From: Paracoccus zeaxanthinifaciens ATCC 21588
GTDB taxonomy: Bacteria; Pseudomonadota; Alphaproteobacteria; Rhodobacterales; Rhodobacteraceae
Assembly: GCF_000420145.1 (NCBI RefSeq)
Contig: NZ_ATUJ01000005.1
Span: 1-64,000 of the forward strand
Direction of reading: 5' to 3'
DNA length: 64,000 bases
A program made the position numbers and the translations under genes. This document shows positions 17,432 to 25,972 of this stretch, in pieces (positions within the stretch are counted from its first letter, which is position 1; each line of letters opens with the position of its first letter). The notes under the pieces are model-generated. The model did not search any database and was not told the DNA's origin. It worked only from the letters and a program-made list of their open reading frames with translations.

Positions 17432-18304
17432 ATGATCAGCAAGTCCCGCCCATCCGACCTCGTGCAGGCGATCGCGACCTCCGGTCCCGGCTTCACCCCG
17501 AAGCTGGCCATGATCGCCCGCTTCGCGCTGGAGGATCCCGAATCCTTCATTCGCAAGACCAGCCGCGACATCTGCGCCGAACTGGGCACATCGGAACCGA
17601 CGCTGATCAAGTTCTGCCAACAGTTCGGCTATTCCGGGCTGTCGGATTTCCGCATCGACCTGGCGCTGGCGCTGGCCAAGCACCGTTCGGGCAGCGATTT
17701 CGTCGAACCGCTGGCAGGCGACCGGCGGCAGGTCAACCTGGCCGCCAAGCAGCGGATCGCGCAGGCCGTGGTGGGGCTTGTGGCGGATGACAGCAGCCTG
17801 CTGATCGACAACGGCTCCACCACCGAGGTGTTCGCCCAGCTGCTGGGCGGGCCGCCCCGGACGATCATGACGACCGGCATCCGCGTCGCGCAGAACGCGC
17901 TGGAACACGGCATCCATACCGTCATGCTGACCGGCGGGCGCATCCGCCCCAATGCCATGTCGATGACCGGCCGCATGGTCGAGGCGACCATCGGCCGGAT
18001 GCATTTCGACACCTTCGTGATGGGTGCGGGGGCGATCGACGCCGATATGGGCCTCTCGACCTTTCAGGAGGACGAGGCCCACAACACGCGCTTCATGCTG
18101 GACGCCGCGCGGCGCGTCATCGTGCTGGCCGACAGCACGAAATTCGGCAAGCCGCGCCTGCATGCCATCTGCGGCATCGACCGGGTCGACGTCCTCGTGA
18201 CCGATCTCGATCCGCAAGACCCCCGCTTCGCCGCCATCGAGGCGCAGGGGACCCACATCGTATCAACTAGGAACGCCAATGACCTCGACGCTGACCCTGC
18301 CTGA
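17432..18304 (+). CDS. Amino-sugar regulator with RpiR HTH and DeoR sensor domain
   Basis: The 290-residue protein joins two families. Residues 1-85 are an RpiR-type HTH (TSRDICAELGTSEPTLIKFCQQFGYSGLSDFR). Residues 100-275 are a DeoR-type sugar-phosphate sensor: K-x-RIAQAVVGLVADDSSLLIDNGSTTEVFAQLL, TGGRIRPNAMSMTGRM, then VLADSTKFGKPRL. DeoR proteins normally have a DeoR HTH and RpiR proteins a SIS domain, so this is a swapped architecture. It probably senses a sugar phosphate such as GlcN6P or Tag6P and represses both arms through the palindrome at 17377-17393. Its end overlaps the SIS-domain gene by 26 bp. Confidence 0.85.
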   Translation: MISKSRPSDLVQAIATSGPGFTPKLAMIARFALEDPESFIRKTSRDICAELGTSEPTLIKFCQQFGYSGLSDFRIDLALALAKHRSGSDFVEPLAGDRRQVNLAAKQRIAQAVVGLVADDSSLLIDNGSTTEVFAQLLGGPPRTIMTTGIRVAQNALEHGIHTVMLTGGRIRPNAMSMTGRMVEATIGRMHFDTFVMGAGAIDADMGLSTFQEDEAHNTRFMLDAARRVIVLADSTKFGKPRLHAICGIDRVDVLVTDLDPQDPRFAAIEAQGTHIVSTRNANDLDADPA

Positions 18305-19355
18305 GACCGCCACCTGGAGCGAAATCCTGAGCCAGCCCGACATCTGGGAGGGCTGGGCCGAAACGCTTGCCGACCAGTCGGCCGAGATCCGCGGATGGAT
18401 CGCCCGGCGGGGCATCGACACCGTCTGGCTGACGGGGGCCGGCACATCGGCCTTCATCGGCGGGGTCGTCGGCGCGGGCGCTTCGAAACTGCGGCTCGAG
18501 GATCGGGCCAGCACCGATATCGTGTCCTGCCCGCAGGATGTGCTGACCGCCGGGGGAAGGATCCTCTGCGTGCAGTTCGGCCGATCGGGCGACAGTTCGG
18601 AATCGGTGGGGGTGATGGACCTGCTGGACCGCCACCGCCCCGATATCGACCGGCTGCACATCACCTGCAATCCCGATGGCGCCCTGGCCACCCGCCCGGC
18701 CCCCGGCCCGGGCGAGACCCGCGTGATGCTGCTGCCCGAGGCGACGCATGACCGCGGTTTCGCCATGACCTCCAGCTTCACGACGATGCTGCTGTCGGCG
18801 CTGGCATGCCTGGGCGATTTCGATGCCGCCCGCCTGCCCGCGCTGGCGGCCGAGGCGCGGACGCTGGTCGCGCAGCTGGCCGACAGCCCCTGCCCCCGCC
18901 CCGATCGCGCCGTCTTCCTCGGATCGGGTGCATTGAAGTCGCTTGCACGAGAGAATGCGCTGAAGGTTCTGGAACTGACCGCGGGCAGGACCGGCACGCA
19001 ATGGGACAGCCCGCTCGGCTATCGCCACGGCCCCAAGGCCGCCGTGGCCGACGATACGCAGGTCTTCGTCAGCCTGCATCCCGATCCGCATACCGCGCGC
19101 TATGACCGGGACGTGGCCGACGAGATCCGGCGCCAGTTCCCCGACATCACGGTTCAGACGGTGGGCCCCGGCGGCGACATCGCATTCGACGGGACCGGGG
19201 ACGCGCGCGCCGATGCGGTGCTGCATGTGCTGGTCGGTCAGATCCGGGCGGCGCAATGGTCCGCCGCGCTCGGCCTGCCGGTGGACGACCCTTTCCAGGG
19301 GCGCAATCTCAGCCGCGTGGTCTCGGGGGTGCAGCTCTACCCATGGCAGCGATGA
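18279..19355 (+). CDS. agaS: SIS-domain aminosugar-phosphate deaminase/isomerase, AgaS-like
   Basis: A 358-residue protein with two SIS domains. The first has VWLTGAGTSAFIGGVVGAGAS and VQFGRSGDSSESV (phosphate-binding Ser motif); the second has AVFLGSGALKSLARENALKVLELTAG and SPLGYRHGPKAAV. This order and length match AgaS, which deaminates galactosamine-6-phosphate to tagatose-6-phosphate, rather than GlmS, whose glutaminase domain is absent. It overlaps the regulator by 26 bp and the kinase by 13 bp. The substrate preference (GalN6P versus GlcN6P) is inferred from the family and from the GatZ gene nearby. Confidence 0.82.
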   Translation: MTSTLTLPETATWSEILSQPDIWEGWAETLADQSAEIRGWIARRGIDTVWLTGAGTSAFIGGVVGAGASKLRLEDRASTDIVSCPQDVLTAGGRILCVQFGRSGDSSESVGVMDLLDRHRPDIDRLHITCNPDGALATRPAPGPGETRVMLLPEATHDRGFAMTSSFTTMLLSALACLGDFDAARLPALAAEARTLVAQLADSPCPRPDRAVFLGSGALKSLARENALKVLELTAGRTGTQWDSPLGYRHGPKAAVADDTQVFVSLHPDPHTARYDRDVADEIRRQFPDITVQTVGPGGDIAFDGTGDARADAVLHVLVGQIRAAQWSAALGLPVDDPFQGRNLSRVVSGVQLYPWQR

Positions 19356-20242
19356 TCTGCGGCGGCATCGACCTGGGCGGGACCAAGATCGAGGCCCGCC
19401 TGTTCGACGGCCCGGACGCCGCCACGACGCAACTGCGCCGGATCGCGACGCCGCGCGAAAACTATGCCCAGATGCTTGCGGCACTGGTCGAACAGATCCG
19501 CTGGCTGCAGCAGGTGTCGGGACGTGACGACCTGCCCGTGGGCATCGCGGTGCCTGGCATCATCGACCCGGAAACCGGCGGCGTCTTCACCGCGAACACC
19601 CCGGCACGCGGCCATTCGATCCGGGACGACCTGATGGCGCAGCTGGGCCGGCCGTTCCCCGTGGTCAATGACTGCATGGCCTTCGCGCTGTCCGAAGCCT
19701 GCGGCGGTGCGGGCGACGGCCACCGCACGGTGATGGGGCTGATCCTCGGGACCGGGGTCGGGGGCGGGCTGTGCATCGACGGCGCGATCGCCCCCCGCGC
19801 GGGCGGCCTTGCGGTCGAGGTCGGGCATGTCGGTCTTCCGGCCAGCGCCATGGCCCGCCATGGGCTGACGCCGCGCCGCTGCGGCTGCGGCAGGCTGGGC
19901 TGTATGGAGACCGCCGTGTCCGGCACCGGCCTTGCCAATATCGCCGAGGACATCCTTGGCACACGCATAGAGGGCGCCGATCTGGTGCGCGGCGGCCACG
20001 AGGATATCCTTGAAATCTGGGCGGATATCGCAGGCGAATGCCTGCTGACGATCCAGCTGATGCTGGCCCCCGACTGCATCGTCCTTGGCGGGGGCCTTTC
20101 GAACATGCCCGGCGTGGTGCCGCGACTGGAACGGGCCTTGGAACGCCATGCCCTTCGCACCATGAAACCAACCAGGCTGCTGCAGGCCCGACATGGCGAC
20201 AGTTCGGGCACGCGCGGGGCCGCATTGCTGGCAAGAAGATGA
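19343..20242 (+). CDS. ROK-family sugar kinase, probably N-acetylhexosamine kinase
   Basis: A 299-residue cytoplasmic kinase. It shows the phosphate-1 motif GGIDLGGTKIEARLFD, the ROK zinc motif CGCGRLGCMETAVSG (about residues 177-191), and LILGTGVGGGLCIDG. It has no DNA-binding HTH, so it is a kinase rather than a ROK repressor. In a cluster served by an ABC importer rather than a PTS, a kinase is needed to make GlcNAc-6-P or GalNAc-6-P, which fits. The ATG at 19343 overlaps the AgaS stop; the end overlaps gatZ by 4 bp. Confidence 0.88.
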   Translation: MAAMICGGIDLGGTKIEARLFDGPDAATTQLRRIATPRENYAQMLAALVEQIRWLQQVSGRDDLPVGIAVPGIIDPETGGVFTANTPARGHSIRDDLMAQLGRPFPVVNDCMAFALSEACGGAGDGHRTVMGLILGTGVGGGLCIDGAIAPRAGGLAVEVGHVGLPASAMARHGLTPRRCGCGRLGCMETAVSGTGLANIAEDILGTRIEGADLVRGGHEDILEIWADIAGECLLTIQLMLAPDCIVLGGGLSNMPGVVPRLERALERHALRTMKPTRLLQARHGDSSGTRGAALLARR

Positions 20243-21498
20243 CACAGGAAATCGACGACATCATCCGTGCAAACCGTGCAGGCAAGGGAACTGCCCTGCC
20301 TTCGGTCTGTTCTGCCCATCCCGACGTGCTGACCGCGTCGCTGCTGCTGGCCGAAGCCCTAGACCGGCCCCTGCTGGTCGAGGCGACCTCGAACCAGGTG
20401 AACCATCGCGGCGGCTATACCGGCATGACGCCCGATGCCTTCATCGCGTCGCTGCGCGACCGGGCGGCGGCATTGGGGGTCGCGCCCGACCGGCTCTTGT
20501 TCGGGGGCGATCACCTTGGCCCGCAGGCATGGAAGGACCAGCCCCCCGAAGCCGCGATGGCCGAAGCGCGCGCCATGATCGAGGCCTATGTCCGCGCGGG
20601 CTTTACCAAGATCCATCTAGACTGCTCCGAGGGTTGCGCCGGTGAACCGGCCGCCCTGACCGACGGCCCCGCCGCCGCGCGCGCGGCCGAGCTGGCCGCC
20701 GTGGCCGAGGCCGCGGCACCCGATGCGACCGCCCTGCGATACATCATCGGCACCGAGGTTCCGCCCCCCGGCGGTGCGCGCCACGACGACGAAGGCATTG
20801 CCCCGACCCCGCCCGAACGCGCCACCGCCACGATCGCGGCCCATGCCGCCGCCTTTTCCGGGGCCGGTGTGGATGCCGCCTTTGCGCGGGTCCGCGGTCT
20901 GGTTGTCCAGCCGGGGCTGGAATTCGCCCCCGCGCAGGTCATCCGCTTCGACATGACCGCGCCCGACCACCTGGGGCCGGTGCTGGCCGATCATCCCGAC
21001 CTGTGCTTCGAGGCGCATTCGACCGATTACCAGGCCCCCGAGGTCTATCCCGAACTGGCCCGCCGGAATTTCGCCATCCTCAAGGTCGGGCCCGCCCTGA
21101 CCTACGCATGGCGCGAGGCCCTTTATGCATTGTCGCATGTAGATCAATGGCAATCGGGCGCCCCGCATATCTCCGAGGTGATGGAGCGGATCATGACCGC
21201 GGCGCCGGCTGCATGGCGCAGCCATTACCACGGCATGCCGGAACATCAGAAGCTGATGCGCCATTTCGGGCTGGCCGACCGCATCCGCTATTACTGGACC
21301 GATCCGGCGGTGCAGGAGGCGGTGGCGGCACTGAAATCCCGCCTTGATGCGAACCCGCCCCCCGCACCGCTTCTGGCGCAGTATCTGCCCGAAGCCACCA
21401 TCCGGCGTGCGGCGTCGCTGGACCTGCCCATGGTCGAATGCCTGCTGGTCGCGCATGTGCAGGAAGCGCTGCTGCCCTATTACGAAGGGACCGCGTGA
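20239..21498 (+). CDS. Tagatose-bisphosphate aldolase non-catalytic subunit-like (GatZ/KbaZ/AgaZ)
   Basis: A 419-residue TIM-barrel protein of the GatZ/KbaZ family: SVCSAHPDVLTASLLLA, VEATSNQVNHRGGYTGMTP, LLFGGDHLGPQAW and KVGPALTYAWREALYAL are characteristic. In enterobacteria GatZ stabilises the catalytic aldolase GatY; AgaZ was also proposed to be a tagatose-6-phosphate kinase, which is debated. No GatY/KbaY gene lies in this window, so either it is elsewhere or this protein acts alone. Coupled on both sides by ATGA and TGATG overlaps. Confidence 0.88.
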   Translation: MTQEIDDIIRANRAGKGTALPSVCSAHPDVLTASLLLAEALDRPLLVEATSNQVNHRGGYTGMTPDAFIASLRDRAAALGVAPDRLLFGGDHLGPQAWKDQPPEAAMAEARAMIEAYVRAGFTKIHLDCSEGCAGEPAALTDGPAAARAAELAAVAEAAAPDATALRYIIGTEVPPPGGARHDDEGIAPTPPERATATIAAHAAAFSGAGVDAAFARVRGLVVQPGLEFAPAQVIRFDMTAPDHLGPVLADHPDLCFEAHSTDYQAPEVYPELARRNFAILKVGPALTYAWREALYALSHVDQWQSGAPHISEVMERIMTAAPAAWRSHYHGMPEHQKLMRHFGLADRIRYYWTDPAVQEAVAALKSRLDANPPPAPLLAQYLPEATIRRAASLDLPMVECLLVAHVQEALLPYYEGTA

Positions 21499-22589
21499 TG
21501 CTGATCGGGGTCAAATCCCTCTGGAACGGCGGGCGCCTGCTGCACGACATGGCGTTCGAGGCCGCATCGGACGACATCGCGGCCATCCGGCCCCTCGGGG
21601 CGGACACGCCCGATACGACGGTCGCCCTGGCCTCGCCCCTGCTCTGCGATCTGCAGGTGAACGGCAGCGGCGGCGTGATGGTGAACAGCACGCCCACGCC
21701 CGACGGGTTGCGCGCCATCGCGGCCGCACAGCGGCGCTGCGGCACGGGGGCGATCCTGCCCACCGTGATCACCGACACCCCCGACGTGATCGAGGCCGCA
21801 GCCGAGGCCGCGCTGGCAGCCTTCGGGCATGATGGCATCGCGGGCCTGCATATCGAAGGGCCGCACCTGTCCGCCCAACGGCGCGGCACCCACAAGGAGG
21901 CATTCATTCGTCCGCTGGACGACCGAACCGTCACGCTTGTCGAACGGCTGCGCGCCGCGGGCATGCCCGTGATGATCACGCTGGCCCCCGAGCTTGCGGA
22001 CCCGGTCCTGTTCTCGCGGCTGGTCGCGTCGGGGGCCGTCGTCTCGGCCGGGCACACCATGGCCACCGCCGAAGAAACCCGCGACGCGCTGGAACGCGGG
22101 TTGTCCTGCTTCACCCATCTCTACAATGCGATGCCGCCCATGACCGCCCGCGCGCCGGGCGTGCTGGGCGCGGCACTGAATTCGCGGGCCCATGCGGGCA
22201 TCATCGTGGACGGCATCCATGTCGATTGGGACATGCTGCGCGTCGCGCTTCGGTCGCGCCCCGCACCCGGCCTGACCTTTGCCGTATCGGACGCCATGGC
22301 CACGGTCGGCGGCCCGGACCACTTCGAGATCTACGGCCAGATCATCCGCGTCCGCGACGGAATGCTGGTGAATGCCGAAGGCTCGCTGGCGGGGGCGCAT
22401 ATCGACCTGCGGCAGAGCCTTGCGAACCTGGTGAACCGGGTCGGCCTGCCCCTGTCCGAGGCACTGCCCATGGTCTGCGACATCCCGCGCCGCGTGATGG
22501 GCCTTGCGCCCGCGCAGATCGCCCCGGGCCAGCCCATCGCCGACACGCTGCTCCTGAATGACGACTTCCAACTGATCGAGCTGACATGA
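21498..22589 (+). CDS. nagA: N-acetylglucosamine-6-phosphate deacetylase
   Basis: A 363-residue amidohydrolase that removes acetate from GlcNAc-6-P (or GalNAc-6-P). Metal and catalytic signatures are LHIEGPHL, SAGHTMA, FTHLYNAMPPM and AVSDAMAT with the catalytic Asp. DLQVNGSGG replaces the usual DxHxxG at the N-terminal metal site, so it probably uses a single metal as E. coli NagA does. The ATG at 21498 shares one base with the gatZ stop (TGATG), and the gene ends in a 4-bp overlap with the hexosaminidase. Confidence 0.93.
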   Translation: MLIGVKSLWNGGRLLHDMAFEAASDDIAAIRPLGADTPDTTVALASPLLCDLQVNGSGGVMVNSTPTPDGLRAIAAAQRRCGTGAILPTVITDTPDVIEAAAEAALAAFGHDGIAGLHIEGPHLSAQRRGTHKEAFIRPLDDRTVTLVERLRAAGMPVMITLAPELADPVLFSRLVASGAVVSAGHTMATAEETRDALERGLSCFTHLYNAMPPMTARAPGVLGAALNSRAHAGIIVDGIHVDWDMLRVALRSRPAPGLTFAVSDAMATVGGPDHFEIYGQIIRVRDGMLVNAEGSLAGAHIDLRQSLANLVNRVGLPLSEALPMVCDIPRRVMGLAPAQIAPGQPIADTLLLNDDFQLIELT

Positions 22590-24478
22590 CCCTGCACATC
22601 ACCCAGACCTGGAGCGCGGCACCCGAGGGCACCAAGGGCAGCTTCCATTTCCGCCTGCGCAATTTCGGGACCGCTGCCGTTCCGATGGCGCGGTTCTGCT
22701 ATACCTCGCTCGGACGGATCGACGAGACGACGGATGTCGCGGGCGGCTCTGTCGCGCGAAATTTCGGCAGCTTCGTCGAGATCCGGCCCGACATTTCCGA
22801 ACTGGCGCCCGGCGCGTCCTGGGATCTGCATCTGCGCGGGCTGATCTATGGCGCGTCGAACCGCACCCAAGGGCTGATCACCGCCTGGATCGAGGGGCCC
22901 GAGGGCCATGCGACCACGGTGGCCTTCGACGATCTGCAGCCCCTTGAGGATTTGCCGCGCGGCACGACCAAGCAATGGCCCCGTGGCAAGGCCGTCCACC
23001 CCCTGGGGCTGCTGCCATGGCCGAACGCGGTCGATATCACGGACTGGCATGACGCGGTTCCGAACCTCTGCCCGGCCGAAGGGGTCGATCCCGCCCCCTT
23101 CGTCGCCGTGGGGGCCCTGCATCGCCGGCTGTTCCCGCTGGCCGCGACCGCGATCCGACCCTGCCCCGATGACGGCGCCATGGCGGTCACCACGGCCACC
23201 GATCCCGCCCTGCCCGCCGAAGGCTACAGGATCGCCTTCGGCCCCACCATCGACATCGCCCATGCCGACAAGGACGGGTTGCGCCACGCGCTGATCGCCC
23301 TGGCCCAGATCGCCCAGTCCGCCCACAACGACGCAGGCTATCGCTTTCCGCGCGCGGGCATCATCGAGGATGCCCCCCGCTTCGGGTGGCGCGGCGTGAT
23401 GTTCGACGTTTCGCGGAACTTCTTCCCGGTGGCCACGCATCGCAGGCTTCTGGACATCATGGCATGGCTGCGGATGAACCGGCTGCATTGGCACCTGACC
23501 GATGACGAAGGCTGGCGCATCCCATCCGCCGCCTTCCCCCAGCTGAACGCGACCGGCGCCACGCGCAGGCGCGGCGCGCCCATGCCGCCCCAATATGGCG
23601 ACGGGCCGGACGGCCAGTCGGGCTTCTACCCCCCCGAGGATATCGCAGCCGTGCTGGACCATGCCGCGATGCTGGGCATCGAGGTCATGCCCGAGGTCGA
23701 GATGCCCGGACATGCCTCGTCGCTGATCGCTTCGGTTCCCGGTCTGCGCGATCCCGAGGAACCCGAGAACGCCTATCGCTCGGTGCAGGGGTTCACGAAC
23801 AACGCGCTCAACCCCGGCCTGCCCCGAAGCTACGAGGTCGCCCATACCCTGCTGGACGAGGCCGCGGCCTTCTTCCCCTTCGAGATCATCCATGTCGGCG
23901 CCGACGAGGTGGAACATAGCGCCTGGTCGCGTTCCCCCGCCGCGCAGGCCCATGCATCCCTGCACGGGCTGTCGGGAACGGCCGAACTGCAGGCGCATTT
24001 CCTGCGGCGCGCGCAGGCGCATCTGGCCGAACGCGGGCGCAGGATCGGCGCATGGGACGAGGCGGCCGAGGGGGGCGGCATATCGCCCGACACCGCCGTC
24101 CTCTTCGCGTGGCGCAGCAAGGAACGCGTCGCGGAACTGATCCGCGAAGGCTATGACGTGGTCGCGACGCCGGGGCAGGCCTATTACCTCGACATGGTGG
24201 AATCCGAAGGCTGGGATGCGCGCGGCATTTCCTGGGCGGGGGCGGCCACCCCCGAGGACAGCTATGCCTACGAGGTCGGGCTGGACCTGCCCGAAGGACC
24301 GGGCCGTCTGCTGGGGGTTCAGGCCGGGATCTGGACCGAATACCTGCACACGACGGAACGGCTGAACGCCATGATGTTCCCCCGCCTTGCCGCCGTCAGC
24401 GAAGCCGCATGGACGGCGGGCGACCGCAAGGATGCGGACCGCTTCTTCGCCCTGTCCCACCTGGTGCCGCAGCTGTGA
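22586..24478 (+). CDS. GH20 beta-N-acetylhexosaminidase, apparently cytoplasmic
   Basis: A 630-residue family 20 glycosidase. A beta-rich N-terminal domain (1-190) precedes a short GH20b-like domain and a TIM barrel from about 265. The barrel shows RGVMFDVSRNFFPV, LHWHLTDDEGWRI, MPEVEMPGHASS and the catalytic Asp-Glu pair in HVGADEVEHSAW. WAGAATPEDSYAYE and GVQAGIWTEY supply substrate aromatics. No signal peptide is seen (it starts MTLHITQTWSAAPEG), so it should cleave imported oligosaccharides inside the cell and feed the ROK kinase. It overlaps both neighbours by 4 bp. Confidence 0.92.
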   Translation: MTLHITQTWSAAPEGTKGSFHFRLRNFGTAAVPMARFCYTSLGRIDETTDVAGGSVARNFGSFVEIRPDISELAPGASWDLHLRGLIYGASNRTQGLITAWIEGPEGHATTVAFDDLQPLEDLPRGTTKQWPRGKAVHPLGLLPWPNAVDITDWHDAVPNLCPAEGVDPAPFVAVGALHRRLFPLAATAIRPCPDDGAMAVTTATDPALPAEGYRIAFGPTIDIAHADKDGLRHALIALAQIAQSAHNDAGYRFPRAGIIEDAPRFGWRGVMFDVSRNFFPVATHRRLLDIMAWLRMNRLHWHLTDDEGWRIPSAAFPQLNATGATRRRGAPMPPQYGDGPDGQSGFYPPEDIAAVLDHAAMLGIEVMPEVEMPGHASSLIASVPGLRDPEEPENAYRSVQGFTNNALNPGLPRSYEVAHTLLDEAAAFFPFEIIHVGADEVEHSAWSRSPAAQAHASLHGLSGTAELQAHFLRRAQAHLAERGRRIGAWDEAAEGGGISPDTAVLFAWRSKERVAELIREGYDVVATPGQAYYLDMVESEGWDARGISWAGAATPEDSYAYEVGLDLPEGPGRLLGVQAGIWTEYLHTTERLNAMMFPRLAAVSEAAWTAGDRKDADRFFALSHLVPQL

Positions 24479-25854
24479 GGCGGGTGGCGATCGGCGGGTT
24501 GCATACCGAATGTTCCAGCTATTCCCCGCTGGAACAGACGGCCGGGGATTTCACCCGGATCGAGGGGGCCGCGCTGACCGCCTCGGTCCCGTTCGACTTT
24601 GCAGGACACGGGATACACCCGATACCGATCCTGCATGACAGATCGGTTCCCGGCGGGCCGGTCGCCGCCGCCACCTTCGACGCGCAGCGGGCCGAATTCA
24701 TGCGCCGGTTGCGCGCCGCCATGCCGCTGGACGGCGTGCTGCTGCTGATGCATGGCGCGATGTTCGTGCCGGGCATCGACGACCCCGAGGGTGACTTCAT
24801 CGCCGAGATCCGGCGGATCGTCGGACCCGATGCCATCATCTCGGCGGCGTTCGACCTGCATGGGCAGATCACCGAACGGATCTGCGATGCCCTGGACGGC
24901 TTCGCGGCCTATCGAACCGCGCCCCATGTCGATGTGCCCCTGACATGGACGCGTGCCGCGACGATCCTTGCCCGGGCGCTGGCGGGCGGGCCGCGCCCGT
25001 CCGTGATCCGGGTGCCGATCCCGATCCTCGTCTCGGGCGAGATGTCATCGACCTTCGTGGCGCCCTGCGACCGGCTCTATGCCGCGCTGGCCGATCACGA
25101 CGCGGCGCCGGGGATCGAGGATGCGAACCTGATGATCGGATATGTCTGGGCCGACAGCCCCCGCGCCACGGCGGCGGCGGTCGTCACGGCCACCGACCGC
25201 CGCGCAGGCCAGGACACGGCACGGGGCGTTGCGCGCGCCTATCGCGACGCCCTGCCCGAACTGGCCTTCGACATGGTGTCCCTGCCGCTGCCCGATGCGT
25301 TTGGTCATGTCGCGCACGGACCCGCCATCTTGGCCGACAGCGGAGACAACCCGACCGCGGGGGGCGTGGGCGACCGGGCCGATGTGCTGCGCCATGTGCT
25401 GGATGCGGGGCTTGGCTCGGTCCTGATCGCGGGCATCGCGGACCCAGTGGCCCATGCAGCGCTGCAACAGGGCGCGGGAACGATCACCCTCGGCGGCAGC
25501 TTGGGGGGCGGGGGGCCCAGGTTCGAACTGACGCCCGACCTGTGCCGCTTCGCGGAGGGCTGCGCCGTCATCGCCATTGGCGGGATCACGGTCGTCATCT
25601 CGGACAGGCGACGCCCGTTCCACCACCTGAGCGATTTCGCGAAGCTGGGCCTGACGCCTGGCGATTTTCGTCTGCTGGTCGTCAAGTCGGGATATCTGTC
25701 GCCCGAATTGCGCGAATTGCCACGCCGGCAGGTGATGGCCCTGACCGAAGGAGCCGTCTGCCAGGACATTTCCCGGCTGACGAACGATCATCGCCCCCGG
25801 GGGACATGGCCCTTCGATCAGCGGGACGCGAACGGGGCGCCTTTCGACGTGTAA
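24475..25854 (+). CDS. M81-family metallopeptidase-like protein (MlrC-like)
   Basis: A 459-residue protein of the MlrC/M81 family: RRVAIGGLHTECSSYSP at the start, GVLLLMHGAMFVPGIDDPEGDF, SAAFDLHGQIT and YRTAPHVDVPLT are hallmark segments with the likely metal ligands. MlrC degrades linearised microcystin, but most members sit in other operons with unknown substrates. Here it is the last gene of an amino-sugar operon, so an amide or peptide-linked amino sugar is a possible substrate; this is inference. The start is GTG at 24475, overlapping the GH20 stop by 4 bp. Confidence 0.85.
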   Translation: MRRVAIGGLHTECSSYSPLEQTAGDFTRIEGAALTASVPFDFAGHGIHPIPILHDRSVPGGPVAAATFDAQRAEFMRRLRAAMPLDGVLLLMHGAMFVPGIDDPEGDFIAEIRRIVGPDAIISAAFDLHGQITERICDALDGFAAYRTAPHVDVPLTWTRAATILARALAGGPRPSVIRVPIPILVSGEMSSTFVAPCDRLYAALADHDAAPGIEDANLMIGYVWADSPRATAAAVVTATDRRAGQDTARGVARAYRDALPELAFDMVSLPLPDAFGHVAHGPAILADSGDNPTAGGVGDRADVLRHVLDAGLGSVLIAGIADPVAHAALQQGAGTITLGGSLGGGGPRFELTPDLCRFAEGCAVIAIGGITVVISDRRRPFHHLSDFAKLGLTPGDFRLLVVKSGYLSPELRELPRRQVMALTEGAVCQDISRLTNDHRPRGTWPFDQRDANGAPFDV

Positions 25855-25972
25855 GGAATGCCGGCGATCATCGGGGCATGCCGGGGACCGGTATATCACT
25901 TGATGCCCCCGGCCGACCGTCAGCAGCCTGCACCGCAGGGCCGCGCATGGCAAGCCATGCGCCGGAGATCCG

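Noticed and set aside
17405..18256. A 283-codon open frame antisense to the regulator
   Set aside because: It has no recognisable motif, and the plus-strand product has both RpiR and DeoR signatures.
22331..24460. A 709-codon open frame antisense to the GH20 gene
   Set aside because: Opposite GC-rich genes, long stop-free frames arise by codon bias. Its peptide is Gly/Arg/Gln-rich without domains, while the plus strand has clear GH20 motifs. The same applies to long frames antisense to cyoB, folC/accD, the exporter and nspC.
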